From NCBI GenBank assembly GCA_903856725.1, contig CAIOCT010000126.1, positions 46,275 through 110,274 of the forward strand: a DNA stretch of 64,000 nucleotides. Reading direction: 5' to 3'. Below the pieces are notes generated by a model. That model searched no databases. It worked only from the letters and a program-made list of their open reading frames with translations, and was not told the origin of the DNA. Shown here piece by piece: positions 27,346 through 35,330 of this stretch. A program made the translations under genes and the position numbers. The stretch is from an uncultured Verrucomicrobiota bacterium. Lineage in GTDB: Bacteria; Verrucomicrobiota; Verrucomicrobiia; Opitutales; Opitutaceae. Positions within the stretch are counted from its first letter, which is position 1, and each line of letters begins with the position of its first letter.

Positions 27346-28674
27346 TTGTTTAGTTTCTTTTACTCCGAAGAGAAAAAGTTAAGAAAAAGCGCCGGCCATT
27401 GGCTTGAGCTCGCCGACCGCGTTTATAAATTTCGCCGGGACCAACTGACGCCGAAACAGATCGAGCAGTTATTAACTGCAAGCAAAGCAGTTCAATCTGA
27501 GGTCAAAGGGCCATCAACCGGGGTTAAAGGATTAGAAAAAGCTTTGGGTGATCTGGAGATTATTTTGCGCGCAACGGGTGGCCGTATTTATCCCAGTTCA
27601 TCGATCGTAGAGAATGTAGAATTTTTTCTCGTCGCGGCTATCGTGATCCTTGGCCTGCGCGCCTATATCGTGCAGCCGTTTAAGATTCCGACTAATTCGA
27701 TGTGGCCAAGCTACTATGGCATGACTGCCTCGCCGGTTTACCCAGAAGGGAGTGCTCCCAATTTATGGCGTCAGGCCATACGCTTGATCGGACTCGGCGC
27801 TAGCAATTACTCCGTCGCGGCACCTGCCGCTGGAGAGGTACTATTTCCAGTTTATGCCTCAACGTACGACGGTACGCACTATAGTTTTCGACCAGCATTT
27901 GCAGAAACCAGCGGGCGCAGTCTCTTAATATTTCCGACGCGTTGGCGGGAATATACTTTTTTGGTGGCTGGTGAACAAGCCACCATTAAGGTGCCCGCGG
28001 AATTTGATAATGACTTCCAAGGTGTTTTAGATGAAGCCTTCAAAGGCTCGTCCGCTAATCTTTATGAGGCGCTTCGCTTAGGAGCAGCCACCCATAAACC
28101 CCTGCAGACTTCCACGCTCCAACTCCAAGGCCGCGCGACCACCGTTTACTGGATTCCAATCGGGAAGCAGGTGCGTAAAGATGAAAAAATATTATCCTTC
28201 GATGTCCTAACCGGCGACTTACTCTTTGTGGACCGCATTAGCTATAATTTCGTGCAGCCCCAAGTAGGGTCGGGCTTCGTGTTCAAAACTGAAAATATTG
28301 ATAGTCCGGAGATGAAAGATCAGGCCGGTAATCAGATTCGCCAATATTACGTCAAGCGACTCGTTGGCACGCCGGGTGACATTTTAGAAATTAAGGAGCC
28401 GGCACTTTGGCGCAATGGACAACCAATCACCGGTTCGGCTGCCTTTGATAAAAATGCTAAACGCGATGGCAAGTATCCTGGTTACAATAATACCGGCAAT
28501 CTATTCGCTACTGGCACTATTACAGTACCAGCTAATCATTATTATGCCTTGGGCGATAATTCACCGCGCAGCAAAGACAGCCGCTATTGGGGATTTATTC
28601 CTGAAAAGAGCGTCGTAGGACGCCCGCTGTTTATTTATTATCCATTCACCAGTCGCTGGGGTCTTGCTAATTGA
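27346..28674 (+). CDS. lepB: Signal peptidase I with large insertion
   Basis: A 442-residue membrane serine peptidase that removes Sec signal peptides. The only sensible start is a TTG at 27346, 12 bp after lepA. One membrane span (about residues 91-108) precedes the catalytic 'PTNSMWPSYYGM' with Ser118. The general-base Lys337 lies in 'YYVKRLVGTPGD'. The family box 'YYALGDNSPRSKDSRYWGFI' and 'VVGRPLFIYYPF' end the protein. Ser to Lys spacing is about 219 residues against roughly 55 in E. coli LepB, so a large extra domain sits between the catalytic boxes. An N-terminal cytoplasmic region of about 85 residues is also present. It converges on the oleB-like gene. Confidence 0.93.
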   Translation: MFSFFYSEEKKLRKSAGHWLELADRVYKFRRDQLTPKQIEQLLTASKAVQSEVKGPSTGVKGLEKALGDLEIILRATGGRIYPSSSIVENVEFFLVAAIVILGLRAYIVQPFKIPTNSMWPSYYGMTASPVYPEGSAPNLWRQAIRLIGLGASNYSVAAPAAGEVLFPVYASTYDGTHYSFRPAFAETSGRSLLIFPTRWREYTFLVAGEQATIKVPAEFDNDFQGVLDEAFKGSSANLYEALRLGAATHKPLQTSTLQLQGRATTVYWIPIGKQVRKDEKILSFDVLTGDLLFVDRISYNFVQPQVGSGFVFKTENIDSPEMKDQAGNQIRQYYVKRLVGTPGDILEIKEPALWRNGQPITGSAAFDKNAKRDGKYPGYNNTGNLFATGTITVPANHYYALGDNSPRSKDSRYWGFIPEKSVVGRPLFIYYPFTSRWGLAN

Positions 28675-28773
28675 TTAACTCTAATCAGTTCCAATAAAGC
28701 CATTAAGGCATCTGTATCGCACAATATATATTATGTCTAATATATAAATAGCCTTATTTGGGCTACCGTTCGC

Positions 28774-29724
28774 TTAGTCTAATCCGAGAAAGCGTTCAAT
28801 CTCCTGCCGGCAATAATGATCTGCGTCTTCCAAAATGTAGTGTCCGGCCTCTTCTAGGTAATCTGCTTCAGCGTTAGGTAAAAGTACGCGCCAACGATTA
28901 TAATAGTGATAATTAAAGCAAAAATCCTGAGCACCCCAGAGGATGCGAACAGGTTTATCACGCAGCAGCCGCAATCGTGATTCAATCATTTGCAGGGTGC
29001 TGTCACTAGGATGTTGTTTGCCAGTAGGTATATCCTGCACGAATCGATGGGTCGCGATTCGATTATGCCAATTGTTGTAGGGATAGAGATACGCGCGTTT
29101 AAGATCACGGTTGAGAGGTCGAGTAACTGCCATCCACGTTGCCGGCCACGCAAAGGCATTAAAAGTGCGAACAAGCCATTCCCCTAGCATCGGAATTCGA
29201 CATAGGCGAATACGCCAAGGCACGATGCTGTCGGCAAAAGCAGCTGTATTTAGGATAATAACTCGACCAAGTTGATCAGGCTTGAGTAGCCCAGAGCCAA
29301 GGCCGATGGGACCACCCCAATCGTGGACAATGAGGTGAATTCTTCGTAAATTTAAGTGATCAATGAGCGCGCGGAGATTTTTAATATGCTCGGCTAAAGT
29401 ATAATTAAAATCCTGCGGTTTATCTGATAATCCGCAGCCAAGGTGATCTGGCACGATACAGCGAATTTTACCGCGTAGCCCGAGCACGACATTGCGATAA
29501 TAGAACGACCATGTCGGATTGCCATGCACCATGACGACGGCTTCATCGCCCTCGCCTTCGTCGAGATAACTTAACTCACCGCATCCTGTATCGAAACGTT
29601 TAGGTTCAAACGGGTATAGACGCTGCAGCCATAGAGGCCTTGTCGCCTCTGTTATCACCGTCTGCTCATAAGGTGATTTATGATCTGGCTTGGGCGATAA
29701 CTGGGGATCGGCGGCGCTCACCAT
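28774..29724 (-). CDS. OleB-like alpha/beta hydrolase (haloalkane dehalogenase superfamily)
   Basis: A 316-residue alpha/beta hydrolase. 'VHGNPTWSFYYRNVV' is the oxyanion region. The nucleophile is Asp135 in 'LIVHDWGGPIG', Asp in place of Ser, as in haloalkane dehalogenases and OleB. The acid is probably Asp267 ('LWGAQDFCF') and the base His295 ('EEAGHYILED'). OleB decarboxylates beta-lactones to long-chain olefins. The gene's ATG overlaps the OleA-like stop by 7 bp; that context, rather than sequence alone, favours OleB over a dehalogenase. It is the last gene of the lipid locus. OleC and OleD are absent here, so its actual lactone or ester substrate is open. Confidence 0.75.
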   Translation of the reverse strand: MVSAADPQLSPKPDHKSPYEQTVITEATRPLWLQRLYPFEPKRFDTGCGELSYLDEGEGDEAVVMVHGNPTWSFYYRNVVLGLRGKIRCIVPDHLGCGLSDKPQDFNYTLAEHIKNLRALIDHLNLRRIHLIVHDWGGPIGLGSGLLKPDQLGRVIILNTAAFADSIVPWRIRLCRIPMLGEWLVRTFNAFAWPATWMAVTRPLNRDLKRAYLYPYNNWHNRIATHRFVQDIPTGKQHPSDSTLQMIESRLRLLRDKPVRILWGAQDFCFNYHYYNRWRVLLPNAEADYLEEAGHYILEDADHYCRQEIERFLGLD

Positions 29725-30752
29725 TCCACCCCCAACATCAAACTATTGATACCGCTGCCAATACCGAGTAAGGCAACTTTATCACCTGATTTAATGGCGC
29801 CTTGAGCTGCCGCTAAAGCCAAGGCCGTCGGCAGTGCCGCTGAGCCCGTGTTGCCTAGCGTCTCGAATGTAGAAAAATCTTTAGCTAAATCGAGGCCAAG
29901 TCTTTCGAATAATTTCCGCCGGTGGGTATGACCAACTTGGTGACAAATCATTCGTTCAGGCGTGGAGCGATTCCAGCCGGTTTCTTTTTCAAAAAGCTGC
30001 CAAGTGTCATGCGCTACTTCGACACCTGCGAGCAGTAATTGCTCAGAGTCAGTCTGCATAGCCAGCCCGTCGCCTGCGGTATCCCCTTGGCAAAGTGCGC
30101 TATGTTGCGTTGCGGCTAAATAAGCGCCAGCAAGGAGACGATGTTTCGGGCCCGCCGGTAAAAGATCTTCATGACAGACAATGGCGCCCACGGCACCAGA
30201 GCCAATCGTTAGGTTCGCGAAAAATGGTTTGATTGCATTTCGATCCAGCGGTGCCGTTAATAAATGGGCTAACGTCTGCTCGACCAATGGGCGCCCGTTT
30301 TCACCCGAAACGACGAGCCCGCAGCGAATGTGGCCCGCATCAACCATCGCACCGAGCGTAACCAGTCCATTGAGGAAGCCCAGGCAAGCATTGGACAAAT
30401 CAAAAAGTTGGGTGTGAGCACCGAGTCCAATTTTATTGTGAGCAAAAGCAGCGGTCGCCGGTTCGAGCATATCGCGAGAAACTGCGCAGTGGATGAAAGC
30501 ATCGATTTCGGTTGGTTTAAAACGCGATTGATCCAAAACCGCTCGGCCAGCCCGCGCACTAGCATCTGATGGCCGTGTACCAGCAGCCCACATACGTCGC
30601 TCTTTGATGCCGGTCATGAGTTCGAGCCGACCCGTGGGTAATTTTAAACGATCATAAAGTGGCTGCAGGCGGGCTTCAATTTGGTGAGAGGTCCAAATTT
30701 CATCAGGCAGCACAGCCGCCAATGATTCAATACAAGCATGTTGAAAATGCAT
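29718..30752 (-). CDS. OleA-like head-to-head acyl-condensing thiolase-fold enzyme
   Basis: A 344-residue thiolase-superfamily protein closer to OleA than to FabH. Catalytic Cys123 lies in 'DLSNACLGFLNGL', His271 in 'MICHQVGHTH' and Asn301 in 'TLGNTGSAA'. Glu97 in 'SRDMLEPAT' is 26 residues before the Cys, the same spacing as the OleA-specific base Glu117/Cys143 in Xanthomonas OleA (recalled). The end 'ALLGIGSGINSLMLGVEW' also matches OleA. OleA joins two acyl-CoA chains head to head, giving a 2-alkyl-3-keto acid or ketone. It starts 6 bp after the enoyl reductase and overlaps the OleB-like gene. In this locus the donors might be ACP-bound rather than CoA-bound; that is an inference. Confidence 0.85.
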   Translation of the reverse strand: MHFQHACIESLAAVLPDEIWTSHQIEARLQPLYDRLKLPTGRLELMTGIKERRMWAAGTRPSDASARAGRAVLDQSRFKPTEIDAFIHCAVSRDMLEPATAAFAHNKIGLGAHTQLFDLSNACLGFLNGLVTLGAMVDAGHIRCGLVVSGENGRPLVEQTLAHLLTAPLDRNAIKPFFANLTIGSGAVGAIVCHEDLLPAGPKHRLLAGAYLAATQHSALCQGDTAGDGLAMQTDSEQLLLAGVEVAHDTWQLFEKETGWNRSTPERMICHQVGHTHRRKLFERLGLDLAKDFSTFETLGNTGSAALPTALALAAAQGAIKSGDKVALLGIGSGINSLMLGVEW

Positions 30753-30758
30753 GGCCGC

Positions 30759-31571
30759 TTATTGATCGGGCCGCATCGCTAAGCGGATGATATCTTTATC
30801 AAAGAAATTCGCCCCTAAACCAGCATCCACCACCAGCGTGGTTGCGTTGCACCCACTACTCCGCTCGCTCAGTAGAAAAACCGCCGCATTGGCCACTTCT
30901 TGCGTCGCCAAGTTGCGTTTACGAAAGGTTAATTTTTCTGCATAAAGATAGCTATCAACATAGCCGGGGATGCCAGCTGAGGCACTCGTTTTGAGCGGAC
31001 CCGCGCCGACTACATTAAAACGAATTTCGGTATCAGCACTAAATGATTTAGCTAAAAAACGACTGCACGATTCCAAAGCTGCTTTGATCGGGCCCATGTA
31101 GCCATAATTGTCAGGCGTTACTTCAAGTGAAGAAATACCAATAGTCACAACCGATGCATTGCGTACTAACAGCGGCTTGAGTGCTTGGGCCAATTCAACG
31201 AGTGAAAAGGCGGAGATGGCATTGGCCTGCAGAAAATCCTTACGCTTCGTTTCATGAAAAGCTTTAAAGCCATCGCTGTAGTTGGCGAAGGCGATGGAAT
31301 GAATGATACCCTGGAGCGGCCCAATGCCAGCGGTTTGTAACTCTTGCGCCAAACGAGCACAGGCCCCTTCCCCTTCCACGTCACAAATAAAAACTGAGCG
31401 CTCTGCCAAGAGTGCCGCGAGCGACGCTTTACGTGCAGAGGAGCGGACACTGTAGACAACCAGAGCCCCTTGCTCTTCTAAGGTTTTTGCGATTTGCCAC
31501 GCTACACTTTTTTTATTGGCGACACCCATCACCAAAAAAGTTTTCCCGCGAATCTGAAGAAAATCACTCAT
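30759..31571 (-). CDS. FabI-like enoyl-ACP reductase
   Basis: A 270-residue short-chain reductase of the FabI type. 'VMGVANKKSVAWQIAKTLEE' is the nucleotide-binding start. 'GIIHSIAFANYSDGFKAF' matches the HSIAFA signature, and the active site is Tyr156-x6-Lys163 in 'YGYMGPIKAALES', the same numbering as E. coli FabI. Late 'PGYVDSYLYAEKLTFRKR' covers the substrate loop. FabI reduces the trans-2 double bond of enoyl-ACP with NAD(P)H. The ATG at 31571 overlaps the dehydratase stop (ATGA); a longer reading to 31595 is unlikely. I cannot tell whether it is the cell's only enoyl reductase or one dedicated to this locus; position argues for the latter. Confidence 0.87.
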   Translation of the reverse strand: MSDFLQIRGKTFLVMGVANKKSVAWQIAKTLEEQGALVVYSVRSSARKASLAALLAERSVFICDVEGEGACARLAQELQTAGIGPLQGIIHSIAFANYSDGFKAFHETKRKDFLQANAISAFSLVELAQALKPLLVRNASVVTIGISSLEVTPDNYGYMGPIKAALESCSRFLAKSFSADTEIRFNVVGAGPLKTSASAGIPGYVDSYLYAEKLTFRKRNLATQEVANAAVFLLSERSSGCNATTLVVDAGLGANFFDKDIIRLAMRPDQ

Positions 31572-32005
31572 GCTGGCCCCTCGGGAGTCTTCCACGCGAC
31601 GGCAAAATCTACGCTCAAGACCCGCTTGGTCCCATTTTTTATATTTCCGGACATCATATAAAATCCTCCAGCTATTTCTCTAATCAGTACTTCAATCGTC
31701 GTAATATCTCCCGGATAGACGGGACTACGGAAGCGAACATTTTCCACTTTAGCTAGGAGCGGGACGCCTGCGGGTTGGCCTTGCCCAGCAAATTTAGTCG
31801 CCAGCAATAAGGCGCCTGTTTGGAAGACTGATTCACAGAGTAAAACCCCAGGTGTGATCGGTGCACCTGGATAATGTCCTTGATAGAAAGATTCCTCGGC
31901 TCGCCAGGTCCGCTGGGCGATGAGTGTATCGGCGGATTGGCTAATAATTTCATCCACGAATAAAAAAGGCGGACGATGAGGAATGAGTTGGGTAACAGTT
32001 TGCAC
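31568..32005 (-). CDS. FabZ-like 3-hydroxyacyl-ACP dehydratase
   Basis: A hot-dog-fold dehydratase. I place the start at a GTG at 32005, 7 bp after the stop of the preceding desaturase-like gene. It begins 'MQTVTQLIPHRPPFLFVDEI', exactly the FabZ N-terminal pattern, and gives 145 residues. The longer open frame from 32071 would overlap the upstream gene by 59 bp. The catalytic His44 is in 'YQGHYPGAPITPG' and Glu58 in 'LLCESVFQTGALLLA'. FabZ removes water from 3-hydroxyacyl-ACP. It is translationally coupled to the FabI-like gene. No 3-ketoacyl-ACP reductase (FabG) is in the locus, so that step must be supplied from elsewhere. Confidence 0.87.
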   Translation of the reverse strand: MQTVTQLIPHRPPFLFVDEIISQSADTLIAQRTWRAEESFYQGHYPGAPITPGVLLCESVFQTGALLLATKFAGQGQPAGVPLLAKVENVRFRSPVYPGDITTIEVLIREIAGGFYMMSGNIKNGTKRVLSVDFAVAWKTPEGPA

Positions 32006-32012
32006 GGAAGTG

Positions 32013-33470
32013 TTAGACGATAGGAGGAGTAGCTTCGGGGGCGCGCTTTTGAGCGACAAGGAATTTATCAATCTGGTTAGAGACGATCACCCCATAATTA
32101 ATAGTCCCCAACCAACCCGACATGATGATACCGACGGAACCTGCGTGGTAAAGTCCGCGGAGCTGTGACGGCAAATCCATTGAAACTTTAAGTCCTTCAA
32201 ATTTAGTACCGAAAGATGTGCCAGCCCAATGCCGCGTGTAATATTCAATCGTCCGCGGCGTGGCGGCCTCTTGCCAGTCGATTTTAGAACGTACATCCGG
32301 GATATAACGCTCGAGTGCGGTTATTGATTCATCAATTAAACGCTGCTTCTCCTCAGCGTAGCCAGCGGGGGATAAATTATTCCAATCCGCATAACGAGCA
32401 TTGATTGACACCACAACCGTATAGCGATCAAGGCCCGGTCGAGTATCCGGATAATACATCGAAAAAGTCCGGCTGGTCGTATGCAGATCAACCAGCTTTT
32501 CACTCGAGAAAGTCGGCTCATCTGAAGTGAAAACCAAATCACCGATATGAGGCAAAGTTTCCCCTTTTCTAATTCCCAGATAAACTTGGCATGAGCTGCT
32601 ATTAACGCGCACAGCTTTGGCTTCAGCGACAAACTGAGCCGTAAAATTTTCTTCACCAGCTAATCGCAGTACGGTGTTCTTAATATTAGCATTTGAGAGC
32701 ACCGCCCGACAGCGAATCGTGCGGCCATTCGCAACTACGCCCACCACCTGTTTAGTGCCACTCTCCGTGGCCGTCAGGATTTTTTCCACATTCACATGTT
32801 TGCGTATCTCCACGCCATTTCTCTTAAGCTCAGTAGTCATTTTCCGGATGAGCACATCGGAGCCCCCTTGAAAAGTGTAGACGCCTTTGCTCATGAAATT
32901 TGAGAAAACAATACCGAAAGTGATGGCGGGGTCAGCGAGCGTGGAGCCATTGGCGTACGCGATAGGTTCCATTAACAATCGCTGCACATCCGAGCGTCCT
33001 GGAAAATAACGCTCAAACATCTGCCCGGTGGTTTCGGGATTATTATCATAGAAATTCATTCCCCGCAGATCCGTAAAAAATCGCTCGACCGTTTCAGCAG
33101 GGACCTTGAATTTTTCCACCAACTGACGCGTAAAATCCTCGCGATCGAAAGTCGTATCCATGGAAAATTGCGGGTTAATAAACCGCACTCCTTTCAGCTG
33201 CACGATCGACTGAGCGATATCCTGACTCCAATATTTACGAATCGATTTTATCATTCCAATGGGGAACCCATGGAGCGAAATATCGAAAATATGCCCCCCC
33301 TTACGCGTGAACCAGGTCGCTAGACCTCCCAGTTGATAATGATGCTCGAGCAGCAATACTTTGTGGCCACATTTAGCCAATACATTAGCGCTGGTGAGGC
33401 CACCCAAGCCGCTGCCAATCACCACGATGTCGTAGTGCTCTTCAATTCCTTTAAGCCAGTCGTAAGCCAT
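32013..33470 (-). CDS. CrtI/phytoene desaturase-like FAD oxidoreductase (second copy)
   Basis: A 485-residue FAD enzyme starting at ATG 33470 (a TTG four codons earlier is possible). The dinucleotide motif is '[20 protein letters not shown]', with the following acidic residue in '[17 protein letters not shown]'. The C-terminal FAD motif of the family is '[20 protein letters not shown]'. This is the CrtI/CrtISO/retinol-saturase superfamily, which desaturates, isomerises or saturates polyene chains. It is not evidence of carotenoid synthesis here, since no phytoene synthase or prenyl synthase is present. Between a paralogue and a FabZ-like dehydratase, it more likely acts on an acyl chain made by this locus. 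Low identity by eye to its neighbour suggests separate roles. Confidence 0.82.
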   Translation of the reverse strand: MAYDWLKGIEEHYDIVVIGSGLGGLTSANVLAKCGHKVLLLEHHYQLGGLATWFTRKGGHIFDISLHGFPIGMIKSIRKYWSQDIAQSIVQLKGVRFINPQFSMDTTFDREDFTRQLVEKFKVPAETVERFFTDLRGMNFYDNNPETTGQMFERYFPGRSDVQRLLMEPIAYANGSTLADPAITFGIVFSNFMSKGVYTFQGGSDVLIRKMTTELKRNGVEIRKHVNVEKILTATESGTKQVVGVVANGRTIRCRAVLSNANIKNTVLRLAGEENFTAQFVAEAKAVRVNSSSCQVYLGIRKGETLPHIGDLVFTSDEPTFSSEKLVDLHTTSRTFSMYYPDTRPGLDRYTVVVSINARYADWNNLSPAGYAEEKQRLIDESITALERYIPDVRSKIDWQEAATPRTIEYYTRHWAGTSFGTKFEGLKVSMDLPSQLRGLYHAGSVGIIMSGWLGTINYGVIVSNQIDKFLVAQKRAPEATPPIV

Positions 33471-33519
33471 GCGAATGACCAACTAAGTTCCGCTCCAACG
33501 AAAGCGCAACGCGGAAAAA

Positions 33520-34944
33520 TTAACCGCGAGTCGACGCCTGCAGGACGTGATAATTGGCCATCGAAATTCCGCTAAGCATCGCACCAACAATACCCAGAAA
33601 ACCTTGATCAGTCCCGCACAGATAAAGATTGGCCAAGTGAGTCCGACCGTCACGAATTTTCCTGGGTGATCCATAAATTGCCCCATTGAGGTGCCCCGTG
33701 AATTTCTTAATGGTTCGGGGCGTGAACATATCGGTGGCGAGCTCGGCTTGGGTCAGCACGCCAGGCGCCACTTTTGGCAAAAACCGCTGGGCGCTACGTA
33801 CGATCTCAGGAAACCAGCGCTTTTTATCCGCTTGATAAATCTCCTCCGGCAATTGGGACCAACGATCATAATTAGCCAAGCAAGTTACGCGAAAAATCCC
33901 CTCAGTTAGATTACGCTCTGCGTAATCGAAATTATTGGGCAAACAAATAACCCCACTTCTTAGATCAACCTGTTCGCGAGCGTGCGCGTACTCAAAACGC
34001 TCCGCATCGTTAAAAAATATGATGGTATCATCACCCCAACCCCATTCCGCGGGTTGACGCTGAAAAATACTGATCGTTTCGACGAATGATAAATTTCCCG
34101 TATTTGCTTCAGCCGCGTGCGACTGGGGTGGCTCACAAAGGTTCATCGTCTCAGCAAAACCAACCGAGGAGATCACCTGATGGGCGGTAACTTCTTCGCC
34201 ATTATCCAGCACGAGCACAGCGGCTCGCCCCTGTGCTTCCTTAATCTGGGCCACCCCACATTGCATGCGGCGTTCCCCACCCGCCTGACGGAATTTCTCC
34301 AACAACACGCGGAGAATAACGCGCACCCCCTCCAGCGGTCGCGCGAAACCTTCTAGGTAGAGCGCTTTGAACATAATGACAAATTGCGCGAAATCCATAT
34401 CTCGCTCCTGCGCGCTACCATAATACATCACTGGGCAAAAAATCATATCAGCGAGCAAGGGATCAGTAAGGTGGCGGCCGACTACTTCGCGAGCCGACCT
34501 GGGGGGCGCATCAAGCGCAACGTCATCAAAGGTGCGCACCATCTGAACCAAGGCACGCCAACCGGCGGTTTGGGTGGGGAATTTTCCCGTGACCTCGGCG
34601 TCTAGAACCGAAAATTCATTCGTGAATTTCAGGGCACAGTCACGAAAGGCGATCCGGGATTGTTTTTGCGGGCAGAGCGCGAACTCATCACGGTCTATCC
34701 GCAGTTGCCTCAGCAATTTCCCCAAAGGAGTTCCTTTCACTCCTGGCGCCACATAATTAGTTAGAGCATGCAGGCCAACGTCATATTTTCGGCCCGAAAA
34801 ACTGTAAAAACCATTCAATCCACCGGGAGCATTGTGGCGCTCAAAAATACAGACTTTTTTCCCGAAGTGAGCGAGGCGAATACCCGCAGCCAAGCCAGAC
34901 ATCCCTGCCCCAATGATGGCTACATCGTAATGAGAATCTTTCAC
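33520..34944 (-). CDS. CrtI/phytoene desaturase-like FAD oxidoreductase (first copy)
   Basis: A 474-residue protein with a GTG start, 118 bp after the acyl carrier protein gene. The N-terminal FAD fold is 'DVAIIGAGMSGLAAGIRLAH' with Glu in 'VCIFERHNAPGGLNGFY'. The C-terminal motif is 'LYLCGTDQGFLGIVGAMLSG'. 'RKYDVGLHALTNYV' matches the conserved substrate-side strand of this superfamily. Its likely role is desaturation or isomerisation of a long hydrophobic chain; the chemistry is not readable. A strong terminator separates it from the ACP gene, so it may have its own promoter or rely on read-through. It is followed 49 bp later by its paralogue. Confidence 0.82.
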   Translation of the reverse strand: MKDSHYDVAIIGAGMSGLAAGIRLAHFGKKVCIFERHNAPGGLNGFYSFSGRKYDVGLHALTNYVAPGVKGTPLGKLLRQLRIDRDEFALCPQKQSRIAFRDCALKFTNEFSVLDAEVTGKFPTQTAGWRALVQMVRTFDDVALDAPPRSAREVVGRHLTDPLLADMIFCPVMYYGSAQERDMDFAQFVIMFKALYLEGFARPLEGVRVILRVLLEKFRQAGGERRMQCGVAQIKEAQGRAAVLVLDNGEEVTAHQVISSVGFAETMNLCEPPQSHAAEANTGNLSFVETISIFQRQPAEWGWGDDTIIFFNDAERFEYAHAREQVDLRSGVICLPNNFDYAERNLTEGIFRVTCLANYDRWSQLPEEIYQADKKRWFPEIVRSAQRFLPKVAPGVLTQAELATDMFTPRTIKKFTGHLNGAIYGSPRKIRDGRTHLANLYLCGTDQGFLGIVGAMLSGISMANYHVLQASTRG

Positions 34945-34996
34945 TTCAGGTGGGTGAGTTGTCTTCCTCTAGGCCGGCCTTACATATCATCCAAAG

Positions 34997-35037
34997 AAAA
35001 ATCGGGTCGGCACGTCCCATGGACTGCCCTACCCGAT
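34997..35037 (-). terminator. Rho-independent terminator after the ACP gene
   Basis: On the minus strand the arm ATCGGGT (35031-35037) pairs with ACCCGAT (35001-35007). Inner GCA/TGC and GTCC/GGAC pairs form a long, slightly bulged hairpin, followed by five T (complement of 34997-35001). It sits 26 bp past the ACP stop, inside the lipid locus. Confidence 0.82.
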
Positions 35038-35062
35038 CGCTGGTTCAAGACAATGAAACGAC

Positions 35063-35317
35063 TTAAGCCTTGGTTGGAAACTTGGGCGTCAAGTATTCCG
35101 CACAACTCTCCAAAGAGGCCAAGTGACTGTAGTCCGCTTCCGGAACTTCGATCCCGTGGCGCTTGCGAAGCTCCATTACGATATCGAGGAAATCCATTGA
35201 ATCGAGCTGCAGTTGATCGCGCAGACGAATCTCAGGCTTAATCGCACTGAGATCTTCGTCCGGAGCGATGTCGGAGATGATGTCGATAACTAGCTTTTGG
35301 CAGTCTTCTTTCGTCAT
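35063..35317 (-). CDS. Acyl carrier protein
   Basis: An 84-residue acidic helical protein. The phosphopantetheine attachment site is Ser40 in 'LQLDSMDFLDIVMELRKRHG'. The DSMDF variant differs from the DSLD or DSLE of housekeeping AcpP, a sign of a dedicated carrier. Pairing with the ketosynthase gene 13 bp upstream on the same strand supports this. It would carry the growing chain between the ketosynthase, FabZ-like and FabI-like enzymes and possibly the CrtI-like enzymes. No phosphopantetheinyl transferase is in the window. A terminator follows directly. Confidence 0.92.
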   Translation of the reverse strand: MTKEDCQKLVIDIISDIAPDEDLSAIKPEIRLRDQLQLDSMDFLDIVMELRKRHGIEVPEADYSHLASLESCAEYLTPKFPTKA

Positions 35318-35330
35318 GGGTAGAGCGGCA

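Noticed and set aside
28725..28746. Inverted repeat TATATATTA/TAATATATA between lepB and the OleB-like gene
   Set aside because: The stem is all A/T with a 4-nt loop and no T run, so it is too weak to call a terminator.
31597..32166. Several plus-strand open frames over the dehydratase and CrtI-like genes
   Set aside because: They are antisense to well-supported enzymes with intact catalytic motifs and have no recognisable protein features.
32013..34944. Carotenoid biosynthesis cluster, suggested by two phytoene-desaturase-like genes
   Set aside because: No phytoene synthase, prenyl diphosphate synthase or cyclase is present; neighbours are fatty-acid and Ole-type enzymes.
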